Below, in pieces: positions 13,063-27,099 of a stretch of 64,000 bases of DNA. The first letter of the stretch is position 1; every line of letters starts with the position of its first letter. This DNA comes from Gyrodactylus bullatarudis. Taxonomy: Eukaryota; Platyhelminthes; Monogenea; Gyrodactylidea; Gyrodactylidae. The DNA lies in contig SSNU01000247.1 in assembly GCA_012064415.1 (NCBI GenBank), positions 1,612,629 to 1,676,628 on the forward strand. The letters run 5' to 3'. The notes below the pieces were generated by a model. It did not search any database and was not told the origin of the DNA. It was given only the letters and a program-made list of their open reading frames with translations. The position numbers and the translations under genes are program-made.

Positions 13063-16000
13063 AAAAATGTAAATGAATCAGTAATTGGTCTGTTCCTTCC
13101 AATTCTATTCTCATTCTTTTCCTTGAGGTGGGTTGGGAGAATACTGGAGCTTTTGGTTTGGCCTTTGTACATAAAGATTCGGTTTTTCCAAATTTATTAG
13201 ATATGCTTCAACTCCTTTCCAAATGTTAACATTGATGATAACGAACGAAAAATTATTATGGTGAAGAGTTGAGTGTGTTCATATTTTTGGGACTCTCGGG
13301 AGGATAATAGCCATTCTCTGTTTTTTTCGTTCTGTTCTGTTGCTTTTGCTATTAGTTAGAAATAGAAATTTGTCGCAAACTCAGAATTTTGTGAAAATCA
13401 TCATCACTTTCATTCGAATTCTATCTGAATAGGCTCACAATACAGATGCCTATCAATCAGATATAAATAATTCATTTCCTTAATTGTTGTCTCATATCTC
13501 TCAAGTATTCCCCATTGGGAATGAATATTTTACTATTACTATTCTCACTATAGCACTTAATTGATAGGTTTTCGTAGACTATATGCTTAGAACTACTATG
13601 CTTAATTGGCATAAATTATATTTTTTCCCTTCATTTTAGTGTATTCTACTCAAATTAGTACTGAGCCAATTTCTGTTGTCTGTTATTATAGAGATATTCA
13701 AACTTACTTAACACGATTCTGATTGTTTTGAGATCCAAAACTAAGCACTAGATTTAATTAAGGTAGATGTTTCAGCTTGAATAGTTTGTAGTGCTTGAAA
13801 ATGAAAATTGCTCTTTAGATTTCTATCGAAATCTGTATGAATTATAGACTTTGTTGAATAAAGTTACATCTAAATTTTGAACTATTTTCAAAATTTTAAA
13901 AAGTTATAATAGACAAAAATATTTATCTTTATAAAAATCAGTTTCCAAATACTTGGCCATAGCAAATTTAAATTTATCTTGAAGTCTTAATTATTTAATT
14001 CATTATTTTCACCTTTGAGTGAAGCGTATATCTTTGAATTTATCTGAAAGATTCTTTTTATTATCTACAAAACAGAGGGTCTTTTGAACTTAATTTGCAG
14101 GCCTAAAAGAGAGTTTGTTCTCAGTGGGTTTCCAAAACATCATCTCTCTTTTTTTGATTTTCAGGCAATGTCAAGCCATTAGTTGTATTTTTCACATGAG
14201 ACAGTATGCATCAAGCATTCACTGTTTGAAAGAAAGCATTCTTTAATTAAACATGTGAACCATGTCTTATTTGATAGACGTAATTTATCAGTTTTTGTCT
14301 CTTCGTTATAGACACGATTCAGTATCCCATAACTGACGTTATCATTTAGCCTAATACATATGTATACATGAAAACAAGGCAAGATTAAGGAGATGTACGT
14401 CGTTTATCCAATCTCTGGTTTATATATTTGTTGTAAAAAGGTCACACAATAGTATAAATAATCAAATTCATTGTTATGCAATAAAAAATCTTGGATTTTC
14501 ATCTAGCCTCTGATTGGCTGATTCGTATTGGTCAAAATACTTTGTTACAAAAAAAGAAAGATTCATACAAAATCATCATCACCATTAATTACTTTGAGTG
14601 AAAAGAAGAGTACCACGACTGCCACCTTGACCACAACTACACACAGGGACGATACCAATAGAATGACAATATCCACCCATATTCGAAATAAACAGTTGAA
14701 CTCTGGAATAAATCTTGACTTTACCTGTGGGCATTATTAAAAAGTCAGGGAAATGTTATTAAATGTGAGTTTTGTGCTTATTCACCTTAAACATCTGATC
14801 CTAATTAATTGTGGTTGTTTTATCCATCTTTACTCCATGTTTTTTTGGTTATTGATTGTAAAATTCATCGACTCAAACCTGTCAACAGTCTATTTCCCTC
14901 CAGATGTTCAGTGTTTTGTTCTAATTTAGCTTCAATTGTTAACAAAGTACTTTTCCTATTGATTACAGCCCTAAAGGTCATCCCACTTTTATTAAATGTT
15001 AATGTTTTTATTAAAGGAATTCTATCGTGTTATCATTTCAACCCTTTAAAGTTTTATCACTAATAATTTATCAGACTATCCCATGTTTGATTTTAATTTA
15101 TGAACCCAGTGAAAAGGTTTACAGAGAAAAAAATAATCTAATTTTCTTCGATTGAGCACGTCTCTGACAAGTAGATGTCGCAACAATTCTTGCCTATTAA
15201 TCATTTAATTAATAGGTTAATTTATTTCAACTTATTATTGGAATATTACAGTACTCTTTAGTCTATTTAGATCCACGTAATGTATTGTGTTTTTCGATAA
15301 AACAATCAAAAACTCCACTTGAGAATGTAGCGGCTCTTCTTTCATCTTCAAAGAAATTCAATCCGATTTTGAAGATAATTTTACACGTACAAAATTCTAA
15401 CAAATTTATTTACTTATAGAAATAATTTATAGAAGCTTTATTTACAATTTTGTTTGATTGTGAATTGTAAAAAAGTCATCATCTCTGACAATAAATCAAA
15501 AAACATGAAAGGAATCTGTAGACAAAGATTTAGTTTCAATTTTCCAAGTGTGATTTTCTACTTCTTCATATCATTTTGAGCTGTAATTAGGGCTGGACAA
15601 AGTATTGTTCATATTTGTATTTGCTCACACCTAATTTGCAAGGGAATTCGATCATCTTTCTACTACAGTAAAATCTATACATTTTTAAGACCAACGAGAA
15701 AAAATGAAAATCAAAACGATAAACAACTACTCTACTCAAATAACAAATAAGAAATTATTTTCATTAACACTCTTTATTTTACTGCTTTCATTCAGAAAAT
15801 GATAAATAAGAAGCTGAAAAATAAAGTATGTCTTCAAGTCCCTAATGTAAGATTATTTAATATCCTATCGTGGTTGTATTCAATCAGAAGTTCTTACTTT
15901 TCCTCTTGGCATATTAAAATTTTCTATTGAATTTATCTTTCAGCCTCGTATTTGACATTTTTTGAATTTACTAACTTGACTTTTGATTTTATTTAGTGAT

Positions 16001-17604
16001 GATTACAAAAATGTAGAAGATGGATCATCAGTAACTATTCTGTGTACTTACAAAAAATGTAGAATTTAAAGATACACGGAAAAGTAGGGTCTACACATCT
16101 CACTTGATAGTCACTGATATAGTCGGTTCATAATTCCTACTAACATTTTCGGAAAATTCATCAAGATAGTTTATGACTTGACTCATGAAAGAGAATTCTA
16201 GATCATTTGAAATTATGGAAGGATATCATCCTTGTTTGGCTGGATTTAATATTTACAAAACAAAAGATTACTTCAAGGTATTGTATATTAAATGTAGCGT
16301 ATTCCCAAATCTCTTCTTTGGATTGCAATGTGTACTCTAGTTACTTATATTGTTTGTAAGATTTAAAAATAATACTTTTACTGAATGAAAAGTGTGTTCG
16401 AAAAACTTTTATCAAGTGTAAAGTGTATTATAAATAATTCTATTGAATGAAAATCTCCTAAAAATCTTCTAATTTTGTAAATACACAGAATAGACCTTTT
16501 AGTTGTTGATGATCTATCTTTTACTTTCATCTAGAAGCTTTTTACATTTCCTACGGATTGAAAATACTAGTAAATCTAGGCAGTGTTAATGAATATAATT
16601 TCCTTGTTATTTGAGTACAGTAGTTATTTATCCTTTTGATTTTCATTTCTTTCTCGTTTGTCCTGAGAGGGATGTATAGAAAGAGAATTGATAAAAGGTT
16701 GAAATTCACCCTGTACTGAATAATTATCTCTAGTTTGTATATTGAGAAGAAATTCATCACCTTGGCGATTAGATTTTCAAAGTGAAAATATATTTTTAAT
16801 TCTGAAATAAAAACATATATTATTCCAAATAATTCCCAAAAATGATAAGTTGCCATAGAGTCCAGTTTCCTTTGAAAATTATTTTTCACACTCATCTGGA
16901 AATTTTGGCTAATTTTGCAACCTTTATCGTATCGAGCGATTCCTTAAAATCATTCCACACTCCGATAAACTATTGGTGATGAAAGAGGCATAGGAAAATT
17001 GTTTTAATTGCCAATGATAAAATCTGAAATCTTCAATTAGTAAGATTAGATTTAATGGGATTTTACCGAGGATCTACTATCAATGGCAATGTGTACTATC
17101 GATCAGATTGAAATAGAAGATAATTGGCTGCAAGAAAGACGTTTTCTTTTTCGTATTGAATGGCTTCTCAGAACATATAGGCATATAGGAATACTAGAGC
17201 GATTAGATAAAATTCAAGAAATCTCCAAAGCCAAAACTTTCAACTTTTCAGTCACCTCATTTCTAAATATGAAATTTACTGCGAGGAATGAAAAAGATCG
17301 ATTTTTCCGTGATGGAATCTGAAATTTTTAGATAAGGATAAAATTGAAGATATTTCAGGTTACAAGCGACTCATCCACTCAAAAAGGTACTTGACTATCT
17401 CAGTACCGAAACGTCTGGAAGAGCCTTTGGAAAAGTTTTATGAGTATTTCTTGTAAAATTTAAAATAATGGCAAAATCTGATTTCTGTACATTAGAACAT
17501 GAAAATTTTTCATTGTAATTTTGAAAAATGTATTTCTCTCGGTTAAGCAAACATGAATATTTGATCAAAGCATGGAACATTTTCTATTATTACCCTAACA
17601 CCAA
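13063..17604. other. AT-rich stretch without recognisable gene
   Basis: No supported gene. TAGGGCTGGACAAAG at about 15591 resembles a hAT-type terminus, but I found no matching inverted end within this stretch. Frames at 16551-16895 (minus) and 17083-17322 (plus) reach 114 and 79 codons without recognisable motifs. Confidence 0.4.
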
Positions 17605-17720
17605 AAGGTAAATTTCTCTAGTAATGTCAATGTAAAAATGATAAAATCTTCATACTTATGAATGAAAATAGTAATCTAAAAATTTTGAAAGAAATAGTAA
17701 AAGTTATAAATACTCCTAGT
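17605..17720 (-). repeat. Degenerate Penelope 3'-end fragment
   Basis: Words such as aaatttctctagtaatgt, aatgataaaat, gaatgaaaatag and gaaagaaatagtaaaagtt follow the order seen in the clearer minus-strand copies at 26770 and 32082. The hammerhead core is eroded: CTGATGA is no longer intact. Confidence 0.4.
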
Positions 17721-20580
17721 CATACAAATTATTGGGGATCGAGAAAAAAGTCTGAACATCTGTGATAATAATAATATTGTCACAGAGAAGAGAATATAGT
17801 GAATCAATAAACTTTTGCTTCATTATCTAAATGCAATATGCGCTCCTCTTTTTTCGATAACTGATTATGAATAGATCAAATTCTTTTTCTTCTTCTTCTT
17901 CACGGATATATCTAAGGAATGATTATCATCATTAGATTTTGTATATATTGAGTAAAAGGAGAAAGATCTTCCCAAATGATGCAAGAGAATTTGTCGGCTC
18001 ATTCTTCATCATAATAGAAAATAATTACCCACACAAATCACCCCTCTTTTCAAGTGATTTTTGGACATAAATCTAGGGGAAATATGTATGTATCTTCACT
18101 TTTTCCCTTCTCTACCTCCATTTCGCTTAATTTACTAGTAATATTCTGAATAGACAGATTTATAGTGGTATTCACAAGATTTTTTATCTATTGTGGCCAA
18201 AGAATTGTTGTAATTCAGTTCCAAAAGTCAATTAGTATCACGCACAAAAGATTTAAGAAGCTAAATAAAATGTTATCTCATGTTTGAGACATTACAGAAA
18301 ATCTTGTACTCTCCAGTTTTGGAAATTATTCAAGCTTCTGATTGCATTTTTTGAAATCTTAACAATATTTCGCCAGATCTCTTCAAATTACTACACCGGC
18401 ATGATATTTATAGTGAATTTATGTTAAAAGATTCCTCTGATAGGTTCAAACCGTATTCTACATAACACGGGGAGGTGGCAAAGACATGGAATTACACTGC
18501 TCAGCAGGTTGAGTCAACACCAAGGTCATTGTTTCCTCTTTGTTTTTCAATTGCAATCAAATGCTTGTTGAAAGTAGACCAGAAAAATTAAATCGAAAAT
18601 CATCTGGTTGCTTTTACTTAATGAAGATGAGGATATAGGAGAGAGTAGGAGTAGTCGAATTTGGATCGAATATGCTTCACAATGTAATTTTAATAGGTCA
18701 ATAATAACTCGACACAAATTGATAACTCATATTTCCCATCAAGTTTATTTCAAGTAGAGAGTGAGTAGTTATTTTTCATAAGAAGTATTTCTCAGGTTAT
18801 ATGACCGTTCAATTTCGATTCAAGATCCACAGCTCTTGGCCATCTTTCCGATCTCCTTTCTCTCTTAATCAATTATTGCCTACAATTAACAAATACAGTT
18901 GACTCAAATTCTCCTTAAATCATATATAAATCTTTTATTGTTCTGTTATGTAATAATAAATTTATTTGCATAATTTTATCTTATCTTTCGAGTGCCATTA
19001 CTTTCAGAAAAAGCTGCCTCAAATCATTTAGACATTCTCTCTTCTCATATATTTCTCTGGAGAATCATTATTATTATTGTTTTATGGGATCTCTGTCTAT
19101 CTATTCATAATTGATTTTGAATAATCTTACATTGTAATTTTCTAATCCTTTGAGGCTGTTTACCAGTGTTTCCCTTATCAATCAATCAATTTTAGTAATG
19201 TTCTATAGACTCAATTTCATTCCCCTTTATGAAGGTAGTACTTTTTCGAAAATTTCAAGATGATAAAAACGAATTTCAGCCTTTAATTTGGAGTAATTCT
19301 CATTGAACTATTTAACTCATTGAAAACTATAAAATTGAGAGACAGGAACAAAATTATCATTTTAAAATTAAAATTCAGAAAAAATTCAATCTGGTTCAAA
19401 TTCAATCCGTTTTTGAATTTCGAAGAAAGAAATTAATGCTGTATTTGGGAAAAAAATTTGAGTTGAGAAATGAGTTTCAGAGAAATTCATCATTATTATT
19501 ACGGGAAATCAAACTATTCGAATTTTCCACGACCCCAAATTTAGAATCTCAACTCTTTTGATCATATTCGAATTTCGACGTGAATTTTTCAGCTCAAATC
19601 TTGATTGTAATTGATGTTGAATGTAGATTCTTTGTTTGTAAGGAGAAAACTTTTTCCTTCCTTTCTTAAGTGATCATACTGTAGTCGGAAACGGAAGTCC
19701 AAGATCAAATCTTTCCAATTAATTGAGAATTCATTTGGGCATAGTAGTAATTGGAATCTGTGTCCAGGCTACATACTCAAAACACACACATTTTAATCAG
19801 GTTTGAGAATATAATAGATAATCAGTTACCTAGTCCCAATTACATCCATAATATCCCGGATGCTTGGATAGATAATGCTTTAGATTGATTAATTTTTCAT
19901 TTATCAACATAAGTAATTTTGAGAATTTGGGAATTTCATCAATTACCTAAGCACCTAGAACGAAATATTTCTAGTTAATTTCATCTATATCCCTCCGGAA
20001 AAATCATTCCATCAATCTAATCTGAGAACAAATAAATTGGACGTTAAATTCGAATTTGGCCAAATTTCTCATTGTACTTCATACTTCAAGGACTACTCTA
20101 TCCTAATTGAGGTAGCTTTCTTTCCTACAAGGTACTTACATAGGCGTAAAACTGATTTTAGAAATAAATAGGTAAATCTTACACTTGAAATAGCTCAGAA
20201 ACTAGTTTCCTTCCACTCTTTTGCTAAGATTTTATTCCTGAACAAGATGATGTCATTTCTGTTTTTCTCTATTGAAAGACAAAGCACTCTAAGCCAGGAT
20301 TTCAGTTTTTATCGAATAACTCGAAAACTAGAATTTTTTAAGAAGCACATATCTGAAACCAGCGAAAAACTTTCTATAAAAGTGGAAAATATCATTGAGT
20401 AGAATTTTTCCATGTAAGACTGTGTTATATTAATTTTTCTGGCAGTGATAGTGTCCATTTTTAGTTAAAACTCTTCAAAATTTTGTACTATCACTTTCAT
20501 ATAGTCTCAGAAGATTTCAAGACTTTGCAAAGAAATAGTTTATTCATAAGACTTGTTTCTTTCACACACTATTGGGAATA
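17721..20580. other. AT-rich stretch without recognisable gene
   Basis: No coding region is supported. CCTAAGCACCTAGAACGAAA at about 19948 recurs at about 30942 and, inverted, near 38020, so it marks a dispersed repeat. Confidence 0.4.
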
Positions 20581-20585
20581 ATAAG

Positions 20586-20900
20586 GAGAGATATATTTTA
20601 ACTTCTATCATGAAAAAAGGTTGAAATTAAGTTCAATATATTTTTTATTACAAAATCATTGTTTCTATTGTAAACAATACATCCTGAAGAGCCCATTCAG
20701 ATTCTAATCTTGTTTCTTTTAACATATTTTTTCTACTTTTCGAAATTATGTGTAGAAGAATTCATAGTGTGTAAGAAGGTATGTACCAAATGCACATTTC
20801 TTCAAGGTCGTCTCTCTTTGAAAATGATAAAAGTAAATGCTTAGTTTTTAATTATCTTTACAATTATCTCTAATGTGTAGGTAGAATTAATGATTTGTTT
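20586..20900. repeat. Dispersed repeat joined to a decayed Penelope end
   Basis: Positions 20586-20712 resemble 28120-28300 (shared ACTTCTATCATGA, ACAAAATCATTGTTTCTATT and CCTGAAGAGCCCATTCAGAT). Positions 20782-20900 resemble the minus-strand Penelope 3' end, including TGCACATTTCTTCAAGG, where the hammerhead core of other copies lies but CTGATGA is lost. Confidence 0.5.
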
Positions 20901-23839
20901 GGTGTTTAAGAGCTGAAAATCAACATTTTTTTGTAATTCAGCTCTAAGAAATTCTCGTGTAAATGCATTCTTATTTCACGTAGTCGGAAATGGTGATTTG
21001 AATCTAAGAACATTCTCGGTTGTAGGTTTATGCCAAGATTTTATCTCTCTGTAATATAAAAAAAACAATTGTGTTCACTTTAACCGTGCTTTTCTTTATC
21101 TGCCTTTATGATATAATCGATATTTATTAGCGTAACACTCACTTATCAGTGGAAATCTCTTTAAGCCCAAATTTTGATTTTCCCACTTTTTTCTCCAACA
21201 TATCATCTTTCCTCTGATATCATCTTTTATTTATTTATATGCTTAGAAATGTGTCTATTTTCCAAGAAAACAATGTCTTTATTTCTAGAATTCTCTTAGA
21301 GGCTTACTTTTACAATATTGACTTACGGCTAATTCCCAGCTTTTTTAACTTTGAGTTGGGAACTTTTGTTGATTTCAAAGTTTATTTTAAGGATCATGGT
21401 TAAATTCTTGATCAAATTCAATTTCTCCGTGAAAAAGTTGTGATTATAAATAATTTTTCTCGAATAGAATACATCCTGGAAGGCTAGAATGCAGGGTGGA
21501 TGAGCAACATACTGTCAGAGACCATTCAGAGACATCAAAATATTTAAAATTGTTTTGGTCATCATATTGATCGTTAACTGAGGTTGACCCTTGATAATTT
21601 CTAGCTTCCATTTCATTAAAGTAGAGAGAGATGAAAGATTTTTAATTTCCTCTCTACAAAATATCTAAATTTATAAAACTTTTTTATTAATTTTCTCCTC
21701 TAACTCATGAATGGAAAACTAATCTAATCGGGTGAAACGGATATTAAAGTGGGAACATTCATTGTCATTATTATAGTCAATTATTTTAATTTTTAAATGG
21801 AATGAACAAAATCTCTAAGAACCTCTTTTGAATTATTCTTCTCTTGAAAAATTTGAATATTAATGTAAATTCAAAAAGTTTTGTGAATAACTTCCAACTT
21901 ACTCGAGATAAATGATTACAAATCAAGCATAAATTAAATTAAAATTTTGAAATAACAAGCAGAGTCTTTAATTAATGACAAAAACCCGCGTTTATGTACA
22001 CTGTACAGAATTGAAACCTTGAATTCTTAGATAAATCTGTCCCACGCAATATATTTCATAAGAACACAAAGCTACTTGTAAATACAGTAGTTGATGATCA
22101 TAACTAAGGGATAAAAATGCGGAGTGGCATTCCTTTTCTAAAGGAAGACTCCGTATCCTCAATAATCTTTTACTAATAATAATTATTATTTTGCAAACTT
22201 TTATTTCTACACCTCGTTTTAACAGTCTAAAAACCTTTCAGGATAAAAATACAACCATTACGATCAAAATTGATCATTCTTTCAGATGGTATAAAATTTA
22301 TTACTCTAATGTGTTTAATCTTTTATTTAATAGCAAAAGTTTAAGAGGTGTTTTTCGATATTTCGAAAATTAGGTTTTTGCTCATTATCTCAGCTCACAG
22401 ACAGCCAAATTTTTTTAAATACCAGTTACGTGATTAGCGTTAAATTTTACATCAGAATTTGAATAACTCGCAAAAAAATAGCTGCAAAAAAATTTTAAAA
22501 TCCCCACCAGTGCCATCAGTTACTTATAAGTAAGAATTTTTAAATTTCGTTCAGAATCATCATCTACTCTGGGTAAACAGCCAACATTATAATATATAAT
22601 GCCTCATTTGATAAATGCAATAAATAGATTTGTCTTAATTAATCAATTAATTATTCCATACTATAAAATGGACTCAGATTTAACAATGTCTCCTCTTCCT
22701 TTCATCGAGAAGTTATTTTTTCTGTTTTCCAGCTGCCAAGTTTTATGCATTGTAATAATAATTTGTAATAAATAATAATTTATTACAGCACCAAGTTTCC
22801 CTTTCATAATAAACTTTATTTTTCACTTTCAACTGTCACTGCGTATTCCTTTCAGAATGCATACTGCTTTAACAAAACAATAAATTTTATGACTTTTGAT
22901 CTGTGAAATTGTCTTTAAATATTTCGTATTTTATAACTCTAAGGTTCAAATTTTTTTTTGAGTTGGGATCCGATATAGCGAATTCGATTGTTTTGAAGGA
23001 TAGGTTTTAGGTTAAATACTAATTTTCCGCTTATCAACGACTCGTGACTTGTTTGAGTTTTCAATCTCGTTGGTAATTGTAACTCGGACTGAATCACAAT
23101 TTTAATTTCCCTTTTCTCTGCCGTTTAAGTTGACCTAGCATCAGGATTTTAGAAATATACTTGGAGGACAAAATTTTTGAATAAACTAAAGAGTGTGTTG
23201 TTGAATAGCATGGACTCAAGTCAGCATTACTCAGAATTACATTTGCCCTCCCTAAACTCCCCACTGGATTACGGTCTTGTTCATGATTTCATTCGTAAAT
23301 TTACTACTTCCAAATGTATACTTAAAGTAAACAAAAAAATTAATAAATAACACACTTGAAGCTAGTTTAATGACAGACAATGGTTATTTATGATAGACAC
23401 CCAATAAATTTGTGTTTCATTGCAAATACACAACTGTATAAATTATCTTTCTTTCTCTTTTTGGTTTTAGATTGTATTATCTTTCTTGAATGCCATAAGC
23501 TCTCACTCTATCCATAATTAATGTTTTCGTATTGAATTTATAAGATAAATTAATAATACTGAATTTAAATGATAACACCTTTTTACAAACTGAAATTCTT
23601 GTTTTGAGTTGTATTTGAATGAGATGTCGTGCTATATCAAACCAACTAGTTTTAGTTCCTCATTAGTGGCTACTTCATTAAACATGTAGATCATTTGTGG
23701 TTTCTTTGAAAAAATCTGTGACGAAATTTTTTCGTATTACTTCAAATGATAAAAAGTAGTCAACATGATCTGAATTCCTCTAAGATTTTCTTGAATATTT
23801 TGATTTTTCAATAAAGATGGTTTAATCATTCATAATAAG
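20901..23839. other. AT-rich stretch without recognisable gene
   Basis: Nothing recognisable. The longest frame, 22191-22373, has 60 codons and no motif. Confidence 0.45.
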
Positions 23840-24366
23840 TAGGGCCTCAAAAAAGTACTGTTTGGTCTATTTTTACTCTAGACAAAGGACAGGCTGAGTT
23901 TTAAAAATCTGAAGAAAAAATCTGGTTATCTAATCCTATTTAAAGGATAGCTGGTACTATTTCTGTACTAAATTGTTGCTCAGGTACTTTATTGTACTAT
24001 TTATTAAATTTAATCTCAGAATATAGTATTCCTCAACTAGCTAACAACCACAGTTTTTGATGAATTGATAGCCATATTCCTGGTATCGAGCTTTCATCAT
24101 CTAAGAAAATAGCACCTAGATCATGAATTTCAAAATTCAACTAACATATTATAAATGTACGTACTTTTTAAAATATGCTAAAGAACAGTTGAAAAGTCAT
24201 TTTCTATCACGGAAAAAGAAAATTTGAACAAAAATCAGAAATTTTGTTGACACAAGAGGACTATTTATTTAATCAAAATCTCTTAAATTTTCCTGGAAGT
24301 ACCTTTTTCTACTTATTTTTCAGTTTATGAGATATTATTTTTTATGGTACTATTTTTGAGGCTCTA
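23840..24366. mobile_element. Non-autonomous hAT-like transposon (527 bp)
   Basis: The ends TAGGGCCTCAAAAAAGTAC (from 23840) and its imperfect reverse complement (to 24366) are terminal inverted repeats of the TAGRG type. Flanking 8-bp sequences ATAATAAG (23832-23839) and GTAATAAG (24367-24374) match at seven of eight positions, as expected for an aged hAT target duplication. The interior is AT-rich with repeated GTACTATTT words and encodes no transposase. Confidence 0.7.
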
Positions 24367-24925
24367 GTAATAAGTTATTAGTAATAACTACTAATTTGTT
24401 ATTTAAATATCTTTTATCATTGATTTTTTCACTTTGAAATCTACAAAATCTCATATTATTCTAAATTTATTAACGAACAAAGATCAACCAGCCAATGTAA
24501 ACTTCAATTTCCCTGTAAAATAAAATGGATGCTAAATTAGAGTACATTGCATGTTGTCTTGAATAGAATGATGTTCATTAATTAACTAATTAATCACAGG
24601 ATTCTGAAAAAATTCATTGTATTTTCTTTCGCTCGACTGTCATTTTTACTTTATCATTAAAAATATTTTCCAGGTCAATAGAATTCCGTTGATTGATAAA
24701 CATATGGTTAATTTTCCTAATGCTGATGAATGAAGATTTTTAGATTAGCATCAATGCATTTGGGGACTTGTCAACACCCAACAGATCTCATGAACGAGAC
24801 GATGGACTTGAGAAATCCATTTCTCGAAACCATTTTGAGTTATATCTATCAAATTCAATAGAAAAAAATCTGAAATTTTTCATTCGGATTAAATTTTACT
24901 GTCCCTGGGGATCAAAATTATTTTA

Positions 24926-25215
24926 AAGTTGGATGATATGAAGTTGGGAATCTATGATTTTTACAAAAACCTCGATTTTTCATCAAAAATTCGAATTTGT
25001 CAAAGATTTTTTGGAATCCTTCTCATGTTGCCCACTCTTGCGATTTGAAGAAAAGAATTCTGAAAAAAAATTTTCGTAATGAAAAATATGGTCATGCAAT
25101 TTTGACGAATCAAAATCCCTCGAAAATGGTAGATCTTTCGAAAATATTTTTCTTTCTTGTCTTATTGTGATCGAGGTTTTCGTAAAAATCATAGATTCCC
25201 AACTTCATATCAATT
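24926..25215. mobile_element. MITE-like inverted-repeat element of the dispersed terminal-module family
   Basis: The left end (24939-24975: ATATGAAGTTGGGAATCTAT, then a GTAAAAATC complement and CTCGAT) is the reverse complement of the right end (about 25170-25212). A related interior, with GGGCAACATGAG and GATTCGAA-type words, reappears at 37165-37300. No coding potential is seen. Confidence 0.6.
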
Positions 25216-25511
25216 AGCTTTAGAGAAAAGATTAACGTTGTTTCCATTAGAATTTTAGATAAATTTCATTCTAAATAAACTTTGATTTATGCTTGCGTTG
25301 CATAAAAGTAGATTCTATTATTTTCTACTCTATTATGAGTCATATACGAGATCTTGTGTAAAAAAATTATTGAGATAGCTTGCCAAAAATTTCCGATCCA
25401 AGTTTCTCTGTTCTCTTTTGGGTTCGAAGGGGTTAAGTTTTGAATCATTGGCTTTACATATCTTTGCTAGGAGGTTATCCCCACTAAATGGATTCCAAAA
25501 TCAATTACAGT

Positions 25512-25798
25512 CAATTGTTAATTGTTATAACCAAGAGAGTTTTAGAAATAGTAGAATAAAAAATCAGACGTAAGGTTTCATGAATAGTGGAATGATGTGG
25601 TCTATTCGAAGATGTATAAGGCAATATACCTTCACAAACATCCATGTATTTCACTCATAGTGTCGACGCTGAAGTATAGGAGGGTTAAAAAATATATATG
25701 TGTCAAGGTACCAAAAATGCCTCATACATCTTCGAATAGACCACATCATTCCACTATTCGTGAAACTTCAACTCTCTTGGTTATTGATTGTTAATCTA
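25512..25798. mobile_element. Foldback MITE-like element
   Basis: Positions 25576-25622 (tcatgaatagtggaatgatg and onward) are the near-perfect reverse complement of 25722-25768. Outer segments with AACCAAGAGAG (about 25529 and, inverted, about 25772) extend the pairing, with about 35 extra nucleotides in the left arm. The loop of about 100 bp has no recognisable content. Confidence 0.65.
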
Positions 25799-26440
25799 CA
25801 CACAAAAGGCATGACGTTTTGAACTTTGTACAAATGGACCGTGATTTCTTTAAACACTATGTTTTTTCAAGATTTCTACAGACTAAATAAAAAGCATTGA
25901 GATTTCAGTATTTTTTAAAACCTTTTGATGCCAAGACCCAATCAAAATTTGATTAGACAATCTCCATTTTCAGAATATTCACTCTTGACAGTCGACGAGG
26001 AACTACAATGCATATTATTCTACTCATATTCTTCTGTTCCTCTCCCTGAAATGTGTACAATACCGGATCTTCCTGTCATCAAAATTTTATTATATCCCTC
26101 TTTTCAATAACTTTATGGCTCAATCATAATGGATCTTAAAAGTTTTATTGTCACATAAATTCGTTTGCCGCGACATTTTGCTTTGTTCAACTTTCTTTTC
26201 TCCGGGGAGGTTATAAGCATGGAATCTGGATCATTCTTACTTGAAAATTAATTTTTTTAAAGCCTTTTGTCTCTATACCATTAGCCTAACGTATTCATTT
26301 GCTATTAATAGAAACACACTTACTGAGGTAATTATTGACTAGTTATTCAAGCTATTATTATAGAATTTGTCCGACTACATATATTTATGAGATTTTTTTA
26401 TTCCAACAAGTTATTAGCTGTAAATAAATATAACAGAAAT

Positions 26441-26490
26441 TGGGAAATGTTCCAGTGGTCCAAGTGTCGGATCCTGGTTCGATTTCGCTT
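26441..26490 (+). repeat. tRNA-like SINE remnant (B box)
   Basis: TTCCAGTGGTCCAAGTG followed by CCTGGTTCGATTTCGC resembles the A and B boxes of a tRNA-derived SINE, with too short an interval for an intact tRNA. A 63-codon frame over it is judged non-coding. Confidence 0.4.
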
Positions 26491-26769
26491 ATTTTTAATT
26501 TATGTTTTTCTTACTCCAGAAGGTTTTTTGAGCGAAATTTGGTGGGATTAAATTTATCATATCAATGGGCGATTTTAATAATCTTGGAAAATTTGGTTCA
26601 AGTCCATTGTATATGTCCATCCGCAATCTAGTTGTTCCTTCAGTGAAACACAAAACTTTCTCGAGCGATAATTTACACTGAAAGTATACTCAAAATACAT
26701 TGAACAGCCCTAATTTAGATGCTGTTGAATATATATAACTTAAGAAATATGTGAAAGAAATATATTTAT

Positions 26770-27095
26770 GACCAAATGCGCATTTCTCAAAGGATCATCA
26801 GTGTGGTCTCTCTTGAAAATGATAAAAGTTGAAAATTCGAATGAAAAATAATAATTTACATTTTGCAAAGAAATAGTTAAAGTTGAAGATTATAAGAGTC
26901 ATGAATGGAAATAAGAATATTATGTAAGCTGAAAAAACACCAAAAACTCTTCAATAAATAGCAACAGTGAAGAGAAAAAGGTGAAAAAGCTCACATTGGC
27001 CATGGTAGTTGAAGATTGAACGAATAATTCTTTTGAACACACATATTAGGTTTATACATGTTGATGAAAAATTTCTCCTTCACTTATATAACTTG
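26770..27095 (-). mobile_element. Penelope-like 3' fragment with hammerhead-like core
   Basis: Read on the minus strand, 27095-27010 is a decayed end of the endonuclease frame (a KEKFFIN...YMYKPN...CV pattern). Then comes the conserved 3' tail (AGCTTTTTCACCTTTTTCTC, then TATTTATTGAAGAGTTTTTG), and then a hammerhead-like core. On this strand CTGATGA lies at 26801-26795 and GAAA at 26786-26783, with a 2-bp helix II (TC/GA around CTTT). GACCA (26808-26804) pairs perfectly with TGGTC (26774-26770), and a palindromic TGCGCA sits at helix III. The copy matches the 3' end of the element at 4645-5624. Confidence 0.75.
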
Positions 27096-27099
27096 GAAC

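Noticed and set aside
15591..15606. hAT element starting at TAGGGCTGGACAAAG
   Set aside because: No matching inverted terminus or 8-bp duplication found nearby; left as a lone terminus-like word.
16551..16895. 114-codon minus-strand frame
   Set aside because: Mostly hydrophobic and Asn/Lys residues typical of AT-rich noise; no family signature.
17083..17322. 79-codon frame with a plausible start (MAMCTIDQIEIEDNWLQERR)
   Set aside because: Looks somewhat protein-like, but no family, no continuation exon and no flanking gene evidence.
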